Shown: positions 17,768 through 26,336, counted from the first letter of the stretch. The stretch is DNA of 64,000 bases from Mycolicibacterium mucogenicum DSM 44124 (GCF_005670685.2 NZ_CP062008.1:6014001-6078000), one strand, 5' to 3'. Notes: generated from the sequence alone by a model not told the origin. Made by a program: numbers and translations.

Positions 17768-18628
17768 TCAACCCCCATGCCTGGTATCGAGTTCAGACAA
17801 TGCGCGTTGCACGCCGACGTCTCGTGCCAGTCGGGCATCGACCAGGGGGCCGAGGACACCGCGCAATGCCGAGACCGGGCGCCAGCGCGCTGGCGCGGAT
17901 ACGGTGCGTCGGCGCTGTTCGAGGCCGTTGACAATGACTGCTGCCGCCGTGGTCGGCTGGATGCGTTTGAGAATGAACTTCGGCATCGCCGACATCAAAG
18001 CTTGCACGTGCGGGTCTTCGTCGATGCCGTGCTGGATCATGCCGGTCTCGATGAGCGAAAAATATGCGGTCATGGCCGTCGCGCCGTGGCTGGCCAGTTC
18101 AACGGCGAGCGCGCGACCGGCTTGCTCGACCGCCGCCTTGCTCATCGCATACGGCATTGCTCCTGCACCATTGAGGTAGGCGAAAACCGAACTCACCAAG
18201 GCGATCTGGCCACGATTGTGAATGACTGAGTCAATCGTCGCCGACACCGTGTTCAGGACGCCGGACACATTGACCGACAGCACACGGTCGACCTCGTCGG
18301 TCGTCAGGGTACGGAATGTTCCCCCGCGCCCCATCAGGCCCGCGTTGGCGATGGCTACGTCGATGGGCCCGAATCGGTCCTCGGCTTTGCGGACTGCGGC
18401 ATGGACGGAGTCGATCGCCGTGACGTCACAGTCCACGGTCAGGACCTGCCCCGGCGGCAGCGTTCGAGCCGTTCGTTCTGCGGCACTCCGGTCTATGTCG
18501 ACAAGGGCAACCTGTGCGCCGCGCTGAGTCAGCAACGCCGCCGTCGCCGCACCGAGCCCGCCTCCCGCACCGGTGAGGAACACGACCTTGTGGTCCAGCG
18601 AGTAGGTCTGCTGACGCGCGTGAGCCAT
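17768..18628 (-). CDS. Short-chain dehydrogenase/reductase
   Basis: A 286-residue classical SDR with TGAGGGLG cofactor motif near residue 20, an IANAGLMGRGG segment at about 95, a Ser in ALVSSVFAYLNG and YAMSKAA as active-site Tyr/Lys. It has a longer basic C-terminus than the SDR at 10331. The start ATG is 30 bases downstream of the first alpha/beta hydrolase stop, consistent with co-transcription from the promoter near 21710. Confidence 0.88.
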   Translation of the reverse strand: MAHARQQTYSLDHKVVFLTGAGGGLGAATAALLTQRGAQVALVDIDRSAAERTARTLPPGQVLTVDCDVTAIDSVHAAVRKAEDRFGPIDVAIANAGLMGRGGTFRTLTTDEVDRVLSVNVSGVLNTVSATIDSVIHNRGQIALVSSVFAYLNGAGAMPYAMSKAAVEQAGRALAVELASHGATAMTAYFSLIETGMIQHGIDEDPHVQALMSAMPKFILKRIQPTTAAAVIVNGLEQRRRTVSAPARWRPVSALRGVLGPLVDARLARDVGVQRALSELDTRHGG

Positions 18629-18658
18629 TACGAATCTCTCTCTGCCGTAATGGATTCG

Positions 18659-19522
18659 CTACTGGCCGTCGCCGGCGAGGAATGACGCGGCGATCGGCGC
18701 GAACTGCTCGTGGTACTGGAAGATGCCACCGTGCCCGGAGTTGGGATAGATGATCAGTTCCGATCCCGCGATGCGCCGGTGTAGGTCCTCAGATAGCACC
18801 GTTGGCACCATGCGGTCGTGGTCACCGTTGGCGATCAACGTCGGCTGAGTGATCGTTGACAGGTCCGACGGCCTGGAACGGCCGTAGGCCTTGATCGCTT
18901 TGAGCTGGGTCTGGAGCGCACCGATCGTGATGTCCTTGTCGCGGTCGGTGGTCCGTTCCTTGAGTCGGTTGACGAACTGCTTGCCGGCACGCTTGCCCAC
19001 GGCGTCGCGGTTGAAGAACAAGAACTCCTTGGGATCAGAACGAGTCAGCGTGGCCCGCAGCATGTCCCAGTAAGTGACGCCCGCCACCTTGTCCATGTCC
19101 TTGCCGCCGCGCGGCCCGGTCCCGGTCAGCACCAGCCTACGCACCAGTTCAGGATGCTTGAGCACCAAATCCTGAGCGATCATGCCACCCATCGAGAACG
19201 AGAACACATCAATCTTCTTGAACCCCAACGCCGTGATGAAGGTGTACGCATCGTCGGCAGCTTCTTCGATGGTGCCCGGCACTTTGCCGCTGGACGCTCC
19301 CACGCCCTTGTTGTCGAAGGCGATCACGTGGCGGGTCTTGGCGATCGGGTCGATGATTCGTGGATCCCAATTGTCCAGGGTCGCGGCCAGGTGCACGAAG
19401 AAGACCACCGGGATGCCGCCTTTGGGACCGCGTTCGCGGTAGGCATAGGTGGTGCCCCCGGCGGTTACAGTGCGCGACGGCGCCTTGGCGTAGGAGGTGA
19501 TGATGTCACTGATACTGCTCAT
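18659..19522 (-). CDS. Alpha/beta hydrolase with altered nucleophile elbow
   Basis: A 287-residue hydrolase paralogous to the next upstream gene (19583-20416): both contain LDxWDPR, AFDNxGVGA, GTGPRGG, ANGDxD and SGHGGIFQ. The elbow here is SFSMGG, with Ser in place of the usual first Gly, while the nucleophile Ser, an Asp in NGDHDRM and the His in SGHGG remain. The family has H at the oxyanion position (FFVHLAATL) where most have HG. A lactone or enol-ester substrate is plausible. Confidence 0.8.
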   Translation of the reverse strand: MSSISDIITSYAKAPSRTVTAGGTTYAYRERGPKGGIPVVFFVHLAATLDNWDPRIIDPIAKTRHVIAFDNKGVGASSGKVPGTIEEAADDAYTFITALGFKKIDVFSFSMGGMIAQDLVLKHPELVRRLVLTGTGPRGGKDMDKVAGVTYWDMLRATLTRSDPKEFLFFNRDAVGKRAGKQFVNRLKERTTDRDKDITIGALQTQLKAIKAYGRSRPSDLSTITQPTLIANGDHDRMVPTVLSEDLHRRIAGSELIIYPNSGHGGIFQYHEQFAPIAASFLAGDGQ

Positions 19523-19582
19523 GAGGTACTCGTTTCTTTAATAGTGCTGCGGTGCATGAGATTTGCGCGACCCGACTGACAA

Positions 19583-20416
19583 TCAGTCAGCGAGGAACCC
19601 GAGAGCGTCGGGAACGAAGGTGGTGTGATGCTGGAAGATCCCGCCGTGCCCCGAGCGTGGGTAAATCTTCAACTCCGCGTTGGGAATTCGCCGCGCCATG
19701 TCCGCCGACAAGCTGCTTGCCACCATGAGGTCGTCATCGCCGTTGGCGACCAGGACGGGAACCGTGATCCGCGACAGGTCGTCGGGTGTGGCCTTGCCGC
19801 CGTTGACGATCGCTTTGAGCTGCGCGAGCCGCGCTTGCATCGAGACCTTCTTGTCCCGATCGAAGGTTCGCTCCTGTAGGCGGGCGAAGTAGTCGGAGGC
19901 GGCGCGTTTACCTTCCGCAGTGCGGGGAAAGAACAGGTACTCGCGGGGGTCTTTCCGCGTCAGGAGGGCCTTGGCGTAGGCGACGGCGACGATCTTGCGC
20001 ATCGCGTCGATTCCGCCGCCACCGCGAGGTCCGGTGCCCGCCAAGATCATTCGCCGAACCAGGTCGGGCGCTTTGAGCGCCACCACCTGCGCAACGGCCC
20101 CGCCGAGGGAGAACCCGATCAGATCCACCTTGGTGAAGCCGAGCGCGCGGATGAACGCGATCGCGTCGTCGGCCATCTCGTCGATGTTGTCCGGTACTAC
20201 CGATCCGGTCGCCCCAACGCCTCGGTTGTCGAACGCGACGACACGGTGGTGCGCCGCGATGCCGTCGATCACTCTCGGATCCCAGTCGTCGAGCACGGCG
20301 GTGAAGTGATGCAAGAACACCACGGGCACGTCGGATTCGACGCCGAGCTCCCGGTATGCGAACGGCACTCCGTTGACGTCGATTGTCTTGGTGGGTGCGT
20401 CTTTCCAGCTGAGCAT
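19583..20416 (-). CDS. Alpha/beta hydrolase (paralogue of 18659-19522)
   Basis: A 277-residue hydrolase with intact nucleophile elbow GFSLGGAVAQ, Asp in NGDDDLMV and His in RSGHGG. FLHHFTAVLDDWDPR replaces the usual HG oxyanion loop. ATG at 20416 is chosen: GAGG lies upstream and the paralogue begins at the same point; a longer frame upstream is Ser/Pro-rich and lies over the end of the OYE gene. The tandem pair probably arose by duplication inside the operon. Confidence 0.82.
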   Translation of the reverse strand: MLSWKDAPTKTIDVNGVPFAYRELGVESDVPVVFLHHFTAVLDDWDPRVIDGIAAHHRVVAFDNRGVGATGSVVPDNIDEMADDAIAFIRALGFTKVDLIGFSLGGAVAQVVALKAPDLVRRMILAGTGPRGGGGIDAMRKIVAVAYAKALLTRKDPREYLFFPRTAEGKRAASDYFARLQERTFDRDKKVSMQARLAQLKAIVNGGKATPDDLSRITVPVLVANGDDDLMVASSLSADMARRIPNAELKIYPRSGHGGIFQHHTTFVPDALGFLAD

Positions 20417-20459
20417 GGTCAAACCTCTTTGCGTTGGGTACGAATTGGGATTCTGGGCG

Positions 20460-21707
20460 TTATCGGATGCCGCGTTTGGGGCGCAGCGACGCGGTTCCGT
20501 TGCGCTTGAGCATCGCGAGGGTGGTGGCAAGTCGACCACGGTTCAAGTCGGGCTCGAGCCCAGCTCCGAGGCGGTGGAGCTGATCGGTGCTCCAGCTGAT
20601 GTTGAGCACGCCGTCAAGCGCTTTGACATCGACGAATCGGCTGACCAGGCTTCGCATTCCGTACTTGAGTTCGCGGGTCGGAAGCACGTCGAGCTGGCCG
20701 GACAATATGGCCGCTGCGGCGTCGGGCATGGTCACCGTCGGACGCGCCAGGCCCACCACGTCACAGTCTCCCGATTCGATTGCCTGCGCCATGGCTTCCC
20801 GCGACCGGAAACCGCCGGTGACCGCCAGCGGTACCTGCCCGGCCGCTTGGCGAACGGTGCGTGCGTAGTCGAGGAAGTAGGCTTCGCGGGCTCGGGTACT
20901 CGCTGCTGCCGATCCCGACATGGCCGGCGATTCATAGTTCCCGCCGCTGATTTCGATCAGGTCGATGTCTTCTCGGGCCAGCGCACTGACCACCTCACGC
21001 GAGTCGTCTTCGGTGAACCCACCCCGTTGAAAGTCAGCCGAGTTGAGCTTCACACTCACCGCGAATGCCGGCGACACGCGAGCCCGGATACCGCGGACCA
21101 CTTCGAGCAGGAAACGCATCCGGCGCTCACTGTCGCCGCCCCACTCGTCATCACGCAGATTCGTCAGCGGCGACAGGAACTGGGTGACCAGATATCCGTG
21201 CGCGCCGTGGATCTGGACGCCGTCGAATCCCGCCGCTTCGCACACCGATGCCGCAGTCACGAAACGCTCGATGATCCCTTCGATCTCCGCGCCGGTCAGC
21301 GCGCGCGGTGTGGGCGAGCCCGGCAGACTTAGGGGCACGGCGCTAGGCGCAACCGGAGTATGGCCGATGGCCAGCGGATTGGATTGCCGCCCAGGATGGT
21401 TGAGCTGCGCCCAGATCGGTACGCCCGCGTCGTGAGTGGACTTGACCCATCGCGACAGCGCCGCCAGATCCCGGTCGTCCTCGATCACCACGTTCCCCGG
21501 TTCCCCCAATTGGGTGCGGTCGACCATCACGTTGCCGGTGATGAGCAGCCCGTAACCGCCACGGCTCCACCGGTCGTAGAGCCGCACCAAACGGTCATCG
21601 GGCGCGTGGCGCCCATCAGCCAGGGCCTCGCTCATCGCGGCCTTCATGATCCGGTTGGGCAGCACCAGGCCGTTGGGCAGCCGGAGTGGTTGATGCAGGG
21701 CGTTCAT
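20460..21707 (-). CDS. Old Yellow Enzyme-family NADH:flavin oxidoreductase
   Basis: A 415-residue FMN-dependent TIM-barrel enzyme. The N-terminal strand is LRLPNGLVLPNRIMKAAMSE, substrate-binding HGAHGYLVTQFLSPLTN at about residues 180-196 includes the His pair and Tyr used in proton delivery, and VTGGFRS binds phosphate. Such enzymes reduce activated C=C bonds of enones. It is the first gene of the minus-strand operon and diverges from the TetR gene at 21807 over an AT-rich palindromic region. Confidence 0.9.
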   Translation of the reverse strand: MNALHQPLRLPNGLVLPNRIMKAAMSEALADGRHAPDDRLVRLYDRWSRGGYGLLITGNVMVDRTQLGEPGNVVIEDDRDLAALSRWVKSTHDAGVPIWAQLNHPGRQSNPLAIGHTPVAPSAVPLSLPGSPTPRALTGAEIEGIIERFVTAASVCEAAGFDGVQIHGAHGYLVTQFLSPLTNLRDDEWGGDSERRMRFLLEVVRGIRARVSPAFAVSVKLNSADFQRGGFTEDDSREVVSALAREDIDLIEISGGNYESPAMSGSAAASTRAREAYFLDYARTVRQAAGQVPLAVTGGFRSREAMAQAIESGDCDVVGLARPTVTMPDAAAAILSGQLDVLPTRELKYGMRSLVSRFVDVKALDGVLNISWSTDQLHRLGAGLEPDLNRGRLATTLAMLKRNGTASLRPKRGIR

Positions 21708-21732
21708 CGGAGCCTCTCGCCGCGGAACTTTG

Positions 21733-21770
21733 ATATTACGATCATAATATTATGACTGTACTATCATCGT
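21733..21770. promoter_or_regulatory. Palindromic operator region between OYE operon and tetR
   Basis: In the 99 bases between two divergent starts lies a patch of low GC. It includes a perfect 14-bp palindrome TCATAATATTATGA (21742-21755), an overlapping ATATTA-N6-TAATAT (21733-21750), and outer arms ACGAT/ATCGT at 21738-21742 and 21766-21770. Overlapping dyads of this kind are typical for TetR-family dimers. Binding here would shut off both the OYE operon and the regulator itself. Confidence 0.65.
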
Positions 21771-21806
21771 CAAGAGTGGTTCGTGACACAAGCGGAGGTG
21801 AGTTCC

Positions 21807-22391
21807 ATGGCCAGGTATGGAGCGGAACACAAGACTGAGACGCGTCGGCGCATCATCGCGGCAGCCAGCCGGCGCCTCAAGCAAGACGGTATCGACGGCT
21901 CAGGGATCGCCGCGGTGATGTCCGACGCCAACCTCACCAACGGCGCGTTCTACGCACACTTCGAATCCAAGAACGATCTCGTCGCGAACGTCATCGCCGA
22001 TCAACTCGAAGGGCAGCGTGCCGCCGTCAGCGCCCTAGGGGCTGATCGCGATTCACTGGAAGGCTATATCCGCACCTATCTGTCCACCGAACACCGGGAC
22101 AACCAACCCGACGGCTGCCCGACGGCACCGTTGCTGAGTGAAATCGGACGTTGCGATGACGTCGTCAGGGACGCCTATTCCGCTGGGGCACAGTCGATCG
22201 TCCAAGAAATTGCCGCGCACCTCCCAGCCGCGTGGTCGGAAGCGAATCGGATGCAGACAGCGTGGGGACTCTTCAGCATTCTGGTCACGTCGCTGCAACT
22301 CGCCCGAGCGATCACCGACCCCGAAGTCTCCACCCAGGTGCTCGACGCCGGGATCAACAACGCACTTCGGATACTCGACAGTCCAGAGTGA
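21807..22391 (+). CDS. TetR-family transcriptional regulator
   Basis: A 194-residue regulator. The HTH region is RRRIIAAASRRLKQDGIDGS, then LTNGAFYAHFESKNDLV, matching the TetR fold; the C-terminal half resembles the TetR_C group found with OYE and SDR genes. ATG at 21807 is preferred to the GTG at 21783 because GGAGGTG (21794-21800) sits 6 bases before it. It diverges from the OYE operon and probably controls it. Confidence 0.9.
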   Translation: MARYGAEHKTETRRRIIAAASRRLKQDGIDGSGIAAVMSDANLTNGAFYAHFESKNDLVANVIADQLEGQRAAVSALGADRDSLEGYIRTYLSTEHRDNQPDGCPTAPLLSEIGRCDDVVRDAYSAGAQSIVQEIAAHLPAAWSEANRMQTAWGLFSILVTSLQLARAITDPEVSTQVLDAGINNALRILDSPE

Positions 22392-22438
22392 CATCGTCAG
22401 CGGCGACAATCAGCCCGCCGCGCGGCCATCTGGGAAAA

Positions 22439-22452
22439 TTGCACCAGTGCAA
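22439..22452. promoter_or_regulatory. Short dyad in the region after tetR
   Basis: A dyad TTGCAC-CA-GTGCAA lies in the 268 bases between the TetR gene and the DUF302-like gene. Its place in a non-coding gap on the upstream side of a gene suits an operator, but it is short and no dedicated regulator is evident. The rest of 22392-22659 shows no gene. Confidence 0.3.
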
Positions 22453-22659
22453 CATATTTCGAGCCTGATACGACGCCCAGAGGCCTGCCTCGAGGACTTG
22501 ATGCGTCATGGACCGCCGGTAGGCGACTATTGCGTGTACCCGGCGCGGAGAAGCGCGGCAGCCAGAACGGGACACAACGAATTCGAGTTCGGGCTGACCG
22601 AACGCCGAGTGAATCAAATCGCTTCGGATAGCTGATTCGGTCCGATGAAGGAGCAGATC

Positions 22660-23034
22660 GTGAACAATGCGAAAGTCGAAGTGACTGATCACAAGATGAC
22701 TCGACTCGACATCCACACCGCAATGCCGTTCGCGGACTTCCGGGCGCGTTTCGAACGCGCTGCGCCCGTGCTCGACGACGACGTCGTTCGAGGCCTAGTT
22801 GAGCGTCAAGCTCCGTGGGCCGACATGCGGGCGGCTATGGAGAAGATGGCACCGCTTGAGTTGATTCGTTACGTCACGATCGATGCCACAGCAGTGATGT
22901 CCCTGGCCGGCAACCGCACGCAGGCGCCCGTCCATGGGCATGTTCCGGGCCCGCTAGTGGCCCGCCGACGTTGTCCCTGGCGCGGTCCCCCTCGGCGAAA
23001 TAGCCGCGTCCCAGGAATAGAAACGAAGATCTAG
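22660..23034 (+). pseudogene. DUF302-like protein, 3' end disrupted
   Basis: GTG at 22660 is preceded by AAGGAG (22648-22653). The first about 85 residues (MPFADFRARFERAAPVLDDD, then MEKMAPLELIRYVTIDATA) resemble an actinobacterial family usually named DUF302-domain. That family goes on with a YLMGN-type segment and an APLR tail, but from about 22930 this frame turns into Arg/Pro-rich sequence with no resemblance. The stop TAG is made of the TA target duplication plus the first base of the IS630 element. The gene looks damaged before the IS inserted, or its end was carried away. Confidence 0.5.
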
Positions 23035-24122
23035 TGTCCTGCGCCGGGAATTCGTTGAAGATATGAACCGAGTCGTTCGAAGATCTCGTCGGCGGTCTTG
23101 GTCCAGTTGAACGGGCGGGGGTTGTCGTTCCAGTCTGCGATCCACTCGCGAATGTCCTTCTCGAGGGCCTGAATTGAGCGGTGAACGCCGCGGCGCAGTT
23201 TCTGGTCGGTGAGTAACCCGAACCACCGCTCGACCTGGTTGAGCCACGACGAGTAGGTCGGGGTGAAGTGCATGTGGAATCGGGGATGGGCGGCAAGCCA
23301 TTTGGTTACTGTCGGCGATTTGTGCGTCGAGTAGTTGTCGCAGATCAGATGGACGTCCAGGTCAGCGGGCACGGTGTTGTCCAACTTGGTCAAGAACTTC
23401 TTGAACTCGATCGCGCGGTGCCGGCGGTGAATCGAGCCGTAGACCTCGCCGGTGGCCACATCCAGGGCGGCGAACAAGGTGGTGATTCCGTGCCGCACGT
23501 AGTCATGGGTGCGGCGCTCGGGCATGCCGGGCATCATCGGCAGGACCGGCGCGCTGCGATCCAAGGCCTGGATCTGCGATTTTTCATCGACGCAGAGCAC
23601 CAGTGCCTTCTCCGGCGGGTCCAGATACAACCCCACGACGTCACGGACCTTGTCGACGAACTGCGGGTCGTTGCTGATCTTGAAGGTGTCCACCTGATGC
23701 GGCTTGAGGCCGAACGACTTCCAGATCCGTCCGACCGTTGACTTCGACAACCCGGTCTCAGCCGCCATCGAAGACCGCGACCAGTGCGTGGCGCCTTTGG
23801 GTTGACGCTCCAACGTGGCCACGATCAGCTGCTCGACCGCCTCGTCGGTGATCTTGCGCGGCGCACCAGGACGCGGCTCATCGGCCAGACCCTCCAGTCG
23901 CGCCTCCAGGAACCGTCCACGCCATTTGCCGACCGTTTGCGGCCACACACCTTCATCAGCGGCGACTTCCTTGTTGGATTTCCCTGCCGCGCAACCCAAC
24001 ACGATCCGACAACGTTGGGCCAACGCCTGCGAGGACTTCGATCGACGGGCCCACCGCTGCAACGTCTCACGTTCGTCGTCGGTCAACACCAACTCGACTA
24101 CCGGCCTACCCCTGGTTCCCAC
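23031..24122 (-). CDS. IS630-family transposase
   Basis: A 363-residue DDE transposase. The N-terminal half holds a HTH-Tnp domain (LAQRCRIVLGCAAGKSNKEV and a second HTH around 95-140, SKSTVGRIWKSFGL). Catalytic residues appear in LCVDEKSQIQ, ICDNYSTHK and LNQVERWF. The last four codons (GAGH) are encoded by the terminal repeat itself and the stop TAG is completed outside the element by the TA duplication plus the flanking base. A single gene, without a programmed frameshift. Confidence 0.93.
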   Translation of the reverse strand: MGTRGRPVVELVLTDDERETLQRWARRSKSSQALAQRCRIVLGCAAGKSNKEVAADEGVWPQTVGKWRGRFLEARLEGLADEPRPGAPRKITDEAVEQLIVATLERQPKGATHWSRSSMAAETGLSKSTVGRIWKSFGLKPHQVDTFKISNDPQFVDKVRDVVGLYLDPPEKALVLCVDEKSQIQALDRSAPVLPMMPGMPERRTHDYVRHGITTLFAALDVATGEVYGSIHRRHRAIEFKKFLTKLDNTVPADLDVHLICDNYSTHKSPTVTKWLAAHPRFHMHFTPTYSSWLNQVERWFGLLTDQKLRRGVHRSIQALEKDIREWIADWNDNPRPFNWTKTADEIFERLGSYLQRIPGAGH

Positions 24123-24166
24123 CCGCCAATTCTACAATTAATCAACTAATTTACGGCGCAGGACAC
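23034..24166 (-). mobile_element. Intact IS630-family insertion sequence
   Basis: This 1133-bp element has 13-bp perfect terminal inverted repeats (GTGTCCTGCGCCG at 23034-23046 and its complement at 24154-24166), flanked on both sides by the dinucleotide TA (23032-23033 and 24167-24168), the usual IS630 target duplication. One transposase gene fills it. With intact ends, intact catalytic residues and a clean TA duplication it looks recent and probably mobile. Confidence 0.92.
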
Positions 24167-24171
24167 TAGTA

Positions 24172-24446
24172 CCTGGACGCGGGGGACGTTCAGCGACGAA
24201 GAACACCGCCACCTCGATTAATTCTGCGTCGGGTGCGCCGGAGAGCCAGTAGGACAGCATCACTGGTGCCTGTACGCCGCTTGTTCCGCCGTACCGAGTC
24301 TTCCGGCTCGCGCGTTTCACAAGGCGTGGCGGGTCCACCATCATTCGAGCGCTTGGCGGTGGCCTGGCTGTCGTCGGCGATGTCGATAGCCTTTGTGGCG
24401 AAATCCCAAGTGAGGGTTGCTCCAGCACTACCCGACAGCCCAGCGC
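24172..24446 (-). pseudogene. Remnant of a small secreted or lipid-linked protein, next to the IS
   Basis: Two minus-strand frames each contain protein-like text: one with HVRIACAGLSGSAGATLTWD, and another, further on, with LSYWLSGAPDAELIEVAVFF. They read naturally one after the other only if a frameshift near 24280-24300 is allowed, and the end runs into the IS630 insertion site. I do not recognise the family. It may be the 3' neighbour of the lipoprotein gene at 24450. Confidence 0.3.
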
Positions 24447-24449
24447 AGG

Positions 24450-24971
24450 CTATCCGGACGTGAGCTCTCCCTTGACATCGGTCGACTTTGTGGCAGTCCC
24501 GTCGCTTCGGTGGTCGAAATTGTCGCGGCACTCGCCAAGAACATCAACGAGGACGTGCGCAACCGCTGGGTCATTGGGCAGCGGTGGCGGTATCACCCAA
24601 ACCTGCACATCGACGCCATCGCGTTTGAATGTGGCAGCGTGCGAATGAAAGTCAGGATCCGTCCGCCAACCACGTTCCCGCAATCGGCTGAGGACTGATT
24701 CGGGAGTCACTTCACGGGACCGCTCGGCCCCAGGCATCCACAACCCCATACTGACGTGACCTCGGAACGGTGCTTTGCCGTAGTCGTTGCACGAGTCGTA
24801 CCCGAACTTCGCCTCAGCCACCTCGGCACCCAGGTCGGCAACCACCTGGCGGGAGACGTCAATGACCTGGCGGCGCGCTTCCTGCGGAGAAATTGGATTC
24901 AGCACGAAATCAGAGCATCCCGTCACAGCCAGCAGCGCCAGTAGCGCCGCGGCAACTCGTTCGCGTGTCAA
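24450..24971 (-). CDS. Putative lipoprotein
   Basis: A 173-residue protein with a lipoprotein signal: basic start MTRERVAA, hydrophobic core, and lipobox AVTGC with Cys at about residue 19. The mature part is soluble and without recognised domain, similar in style to small mycobacterial Lpp proteins. The start is TTG with GGGAGA 8 bases upstream; no ATG or GTG fits better. It lies in a patch of lower GC and low conservation. Confidence 0.6.
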   Translation of the reverse strand: MTRERVAAALLALLAVTGCSDFVLNPISPQEARRQVIDVSRQVVADLGAEVAEAKFGYDSCNDYGKAPFRGHVSMGLWMPGAERSREVTPESVLSRLRERGWRTDPDFHSHAATFKRDGVDVQVWVIPPPLPNDPAVAHVLVDVLGECRDNFDHRSDGTATKSTDVKGELTSG

Positions 24972-25586
24972 TCGTCATTTCTCCCTGTCGGTTTGGGCTC
25001 ACCGCTAGCCATCTTTCTCCTAATGGCGATGGTCGTTGTGAGAAATGGGTACCACCTCCGGATCGACCACCGCTGGGATGGGCAGCCCCGGAATCGGCGG
25101 AACATACGTCTTGAGGCCGCATCCGGCCAGCAATCGCCACCATGTGGATGCCGTTAGCGGCGCTCCTTGTCATCGTGATCGTCGGTTGCGGCACACACCG
25201 GATCCGGGGCGATCCAGGAAACACTTACGACAGCCAATTCTGTTGCGGTGCAAAAGAAGCCACGGACGTGAACACCCGCCTCCGGACACGCGTTTTAGCG
25301 CCGAAGGGCATTACAGGCGCTCGGCAACATTCCTGATGCTGCTTAACGATGCAGCGCACGCGTGCCGAGGCCCTACAACCAGCCTGTAGATTCTCACGCT
25401 GCGCTGCATACGGCCGCACCAGTGGACCTGCGGCTATTGGTTTTGTCTCATGGGCGGCTGCGACGGAGTTGGTCTCACGACGCGCTGCATTGCCTACAGC
25501 GAAGCTCCTGGCCCGGGCGGTCGAATCGCTGGAGACCCGCGGAGACGCCTTACGACATTGCCCCGGTATGCAAGCACTTCGCGTGA
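24972..25586. other. Poorly coding gap with small lipoprotein-like frames
   Basis: No confident gene. Two suggestive pieces are seen. On the plus strand a 64-residue frame from 25142 begins MWMPLAALLVIVIVGCG, a passable lipoprotein signal, but has no ribosome-binding site. On the minus strand a frame over about 25033-25140 contains LLAGCGLKTYVPPIPGLP and ends in HNDHRH just before a stop; it lacks a start and could be the tail of a frameshifted lipoprotein. The stretch looks degraded. Confidence 0.4.
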
Positions 25587-26204
25587 ATGGGGACGGATAA
25601 TGGATTCATGGGCTTAAGCCGCAAGACCTACGCGCAGTTGCCTGAATACCGTAGTGAACAGGCATTCGTGGACGCGACTTTGGAGGAGTTGGCGCCCCAT
25701 TTCCATATCGAGCCGCAGATCTGGCTCGAACACTGGACAGGTCAGCGGCTAAGGGTCGACGCGGTACTGAGACCCCGCGAGCCGGAGGCGTGGAAAGACG
25801 AGCACCCCGTCTTTGCTGTTGAGTTCAAGATGCCGATGCTGTTCCACACTGGGAAAGGCTGGGGAGATACGAAAGACTTCACGGCTTGGGCAGCACAGTC
25901 TGTCGACTACGCGAACTCATTGTGGCGTAACCCATTCGGGGAGCAGCGGTTGCGGGTCTTTACATGCCCTTCAGTCACCGCGCCCTTCGAGAACGGACCA
26001 GACAACCCCAAGGAATCGACCTTGAGCAATCCGGCGTTCTACATGTCAAGGCTGCTGTGGCAGTTGGGTGTGGGCGAGTTGGCGAAGCTGGAGCGTGATG
26101 GCTGGACCCTTCTGGGTCAGGGCGACCATGTGCTGTGGTCGCAGAGTCGCGGTGTGCACGAAGGTAAGCGTTGGAGCCTTACACCGCGCGTCGGGAGCCA
26201 CTGA
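25587..26204 (+). CDS. Hypothetical protein with a PD-(D/E)xK-like motif
   Basis: A 205-residue protein I cannot place in a family. Around residues 55-85 it reads RLRVDAVLRP, then HPVFAVEFKMP: an Asp, a spacer of about 20 and an E-x-K at the end of a hydrophobic strand. That is the core of many restriction-endonuclease-like nucleases. The rest is Trp-rich and soluble, without signal or membrane segments. ATG at 25587 and ATG at 25608 are both possible and neither has a strong ribosome-binding site. It is a single gene between lipoprotein debris and dnaB. Confidence 0.55.
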   Translation: MGTDNGFMGLSRKTYAQLPEYRSEQAFVDATLEELAPHFHIEPQIWLEHWTGQRLRVDAVLRPREPEAWKDEHPVFAVEFKMPMLFHTGKGWGDTKDFTAWAAQSVDYANSLWRNPFGEQRLRVFTCPSVTAPFENGPDNPKESTLSNPAFYMSRLLWQLGVGELAKLERDGWTLLGQGDHVLWSQSRGVHEGKRWSLTPRVGSH

Positions 26205-26336
26205 ACTCAGCGAGTGAGTCATGGCCGCCGAAGGCCGGGGAACTGTCTGTCTCACCACCATGGCGGATCCGCCATCACTCCGCCTTCGTCCGTGAGATTC
26301 CGCCACGATCCGTGAGAACCTACACAGCCGCTGAAA

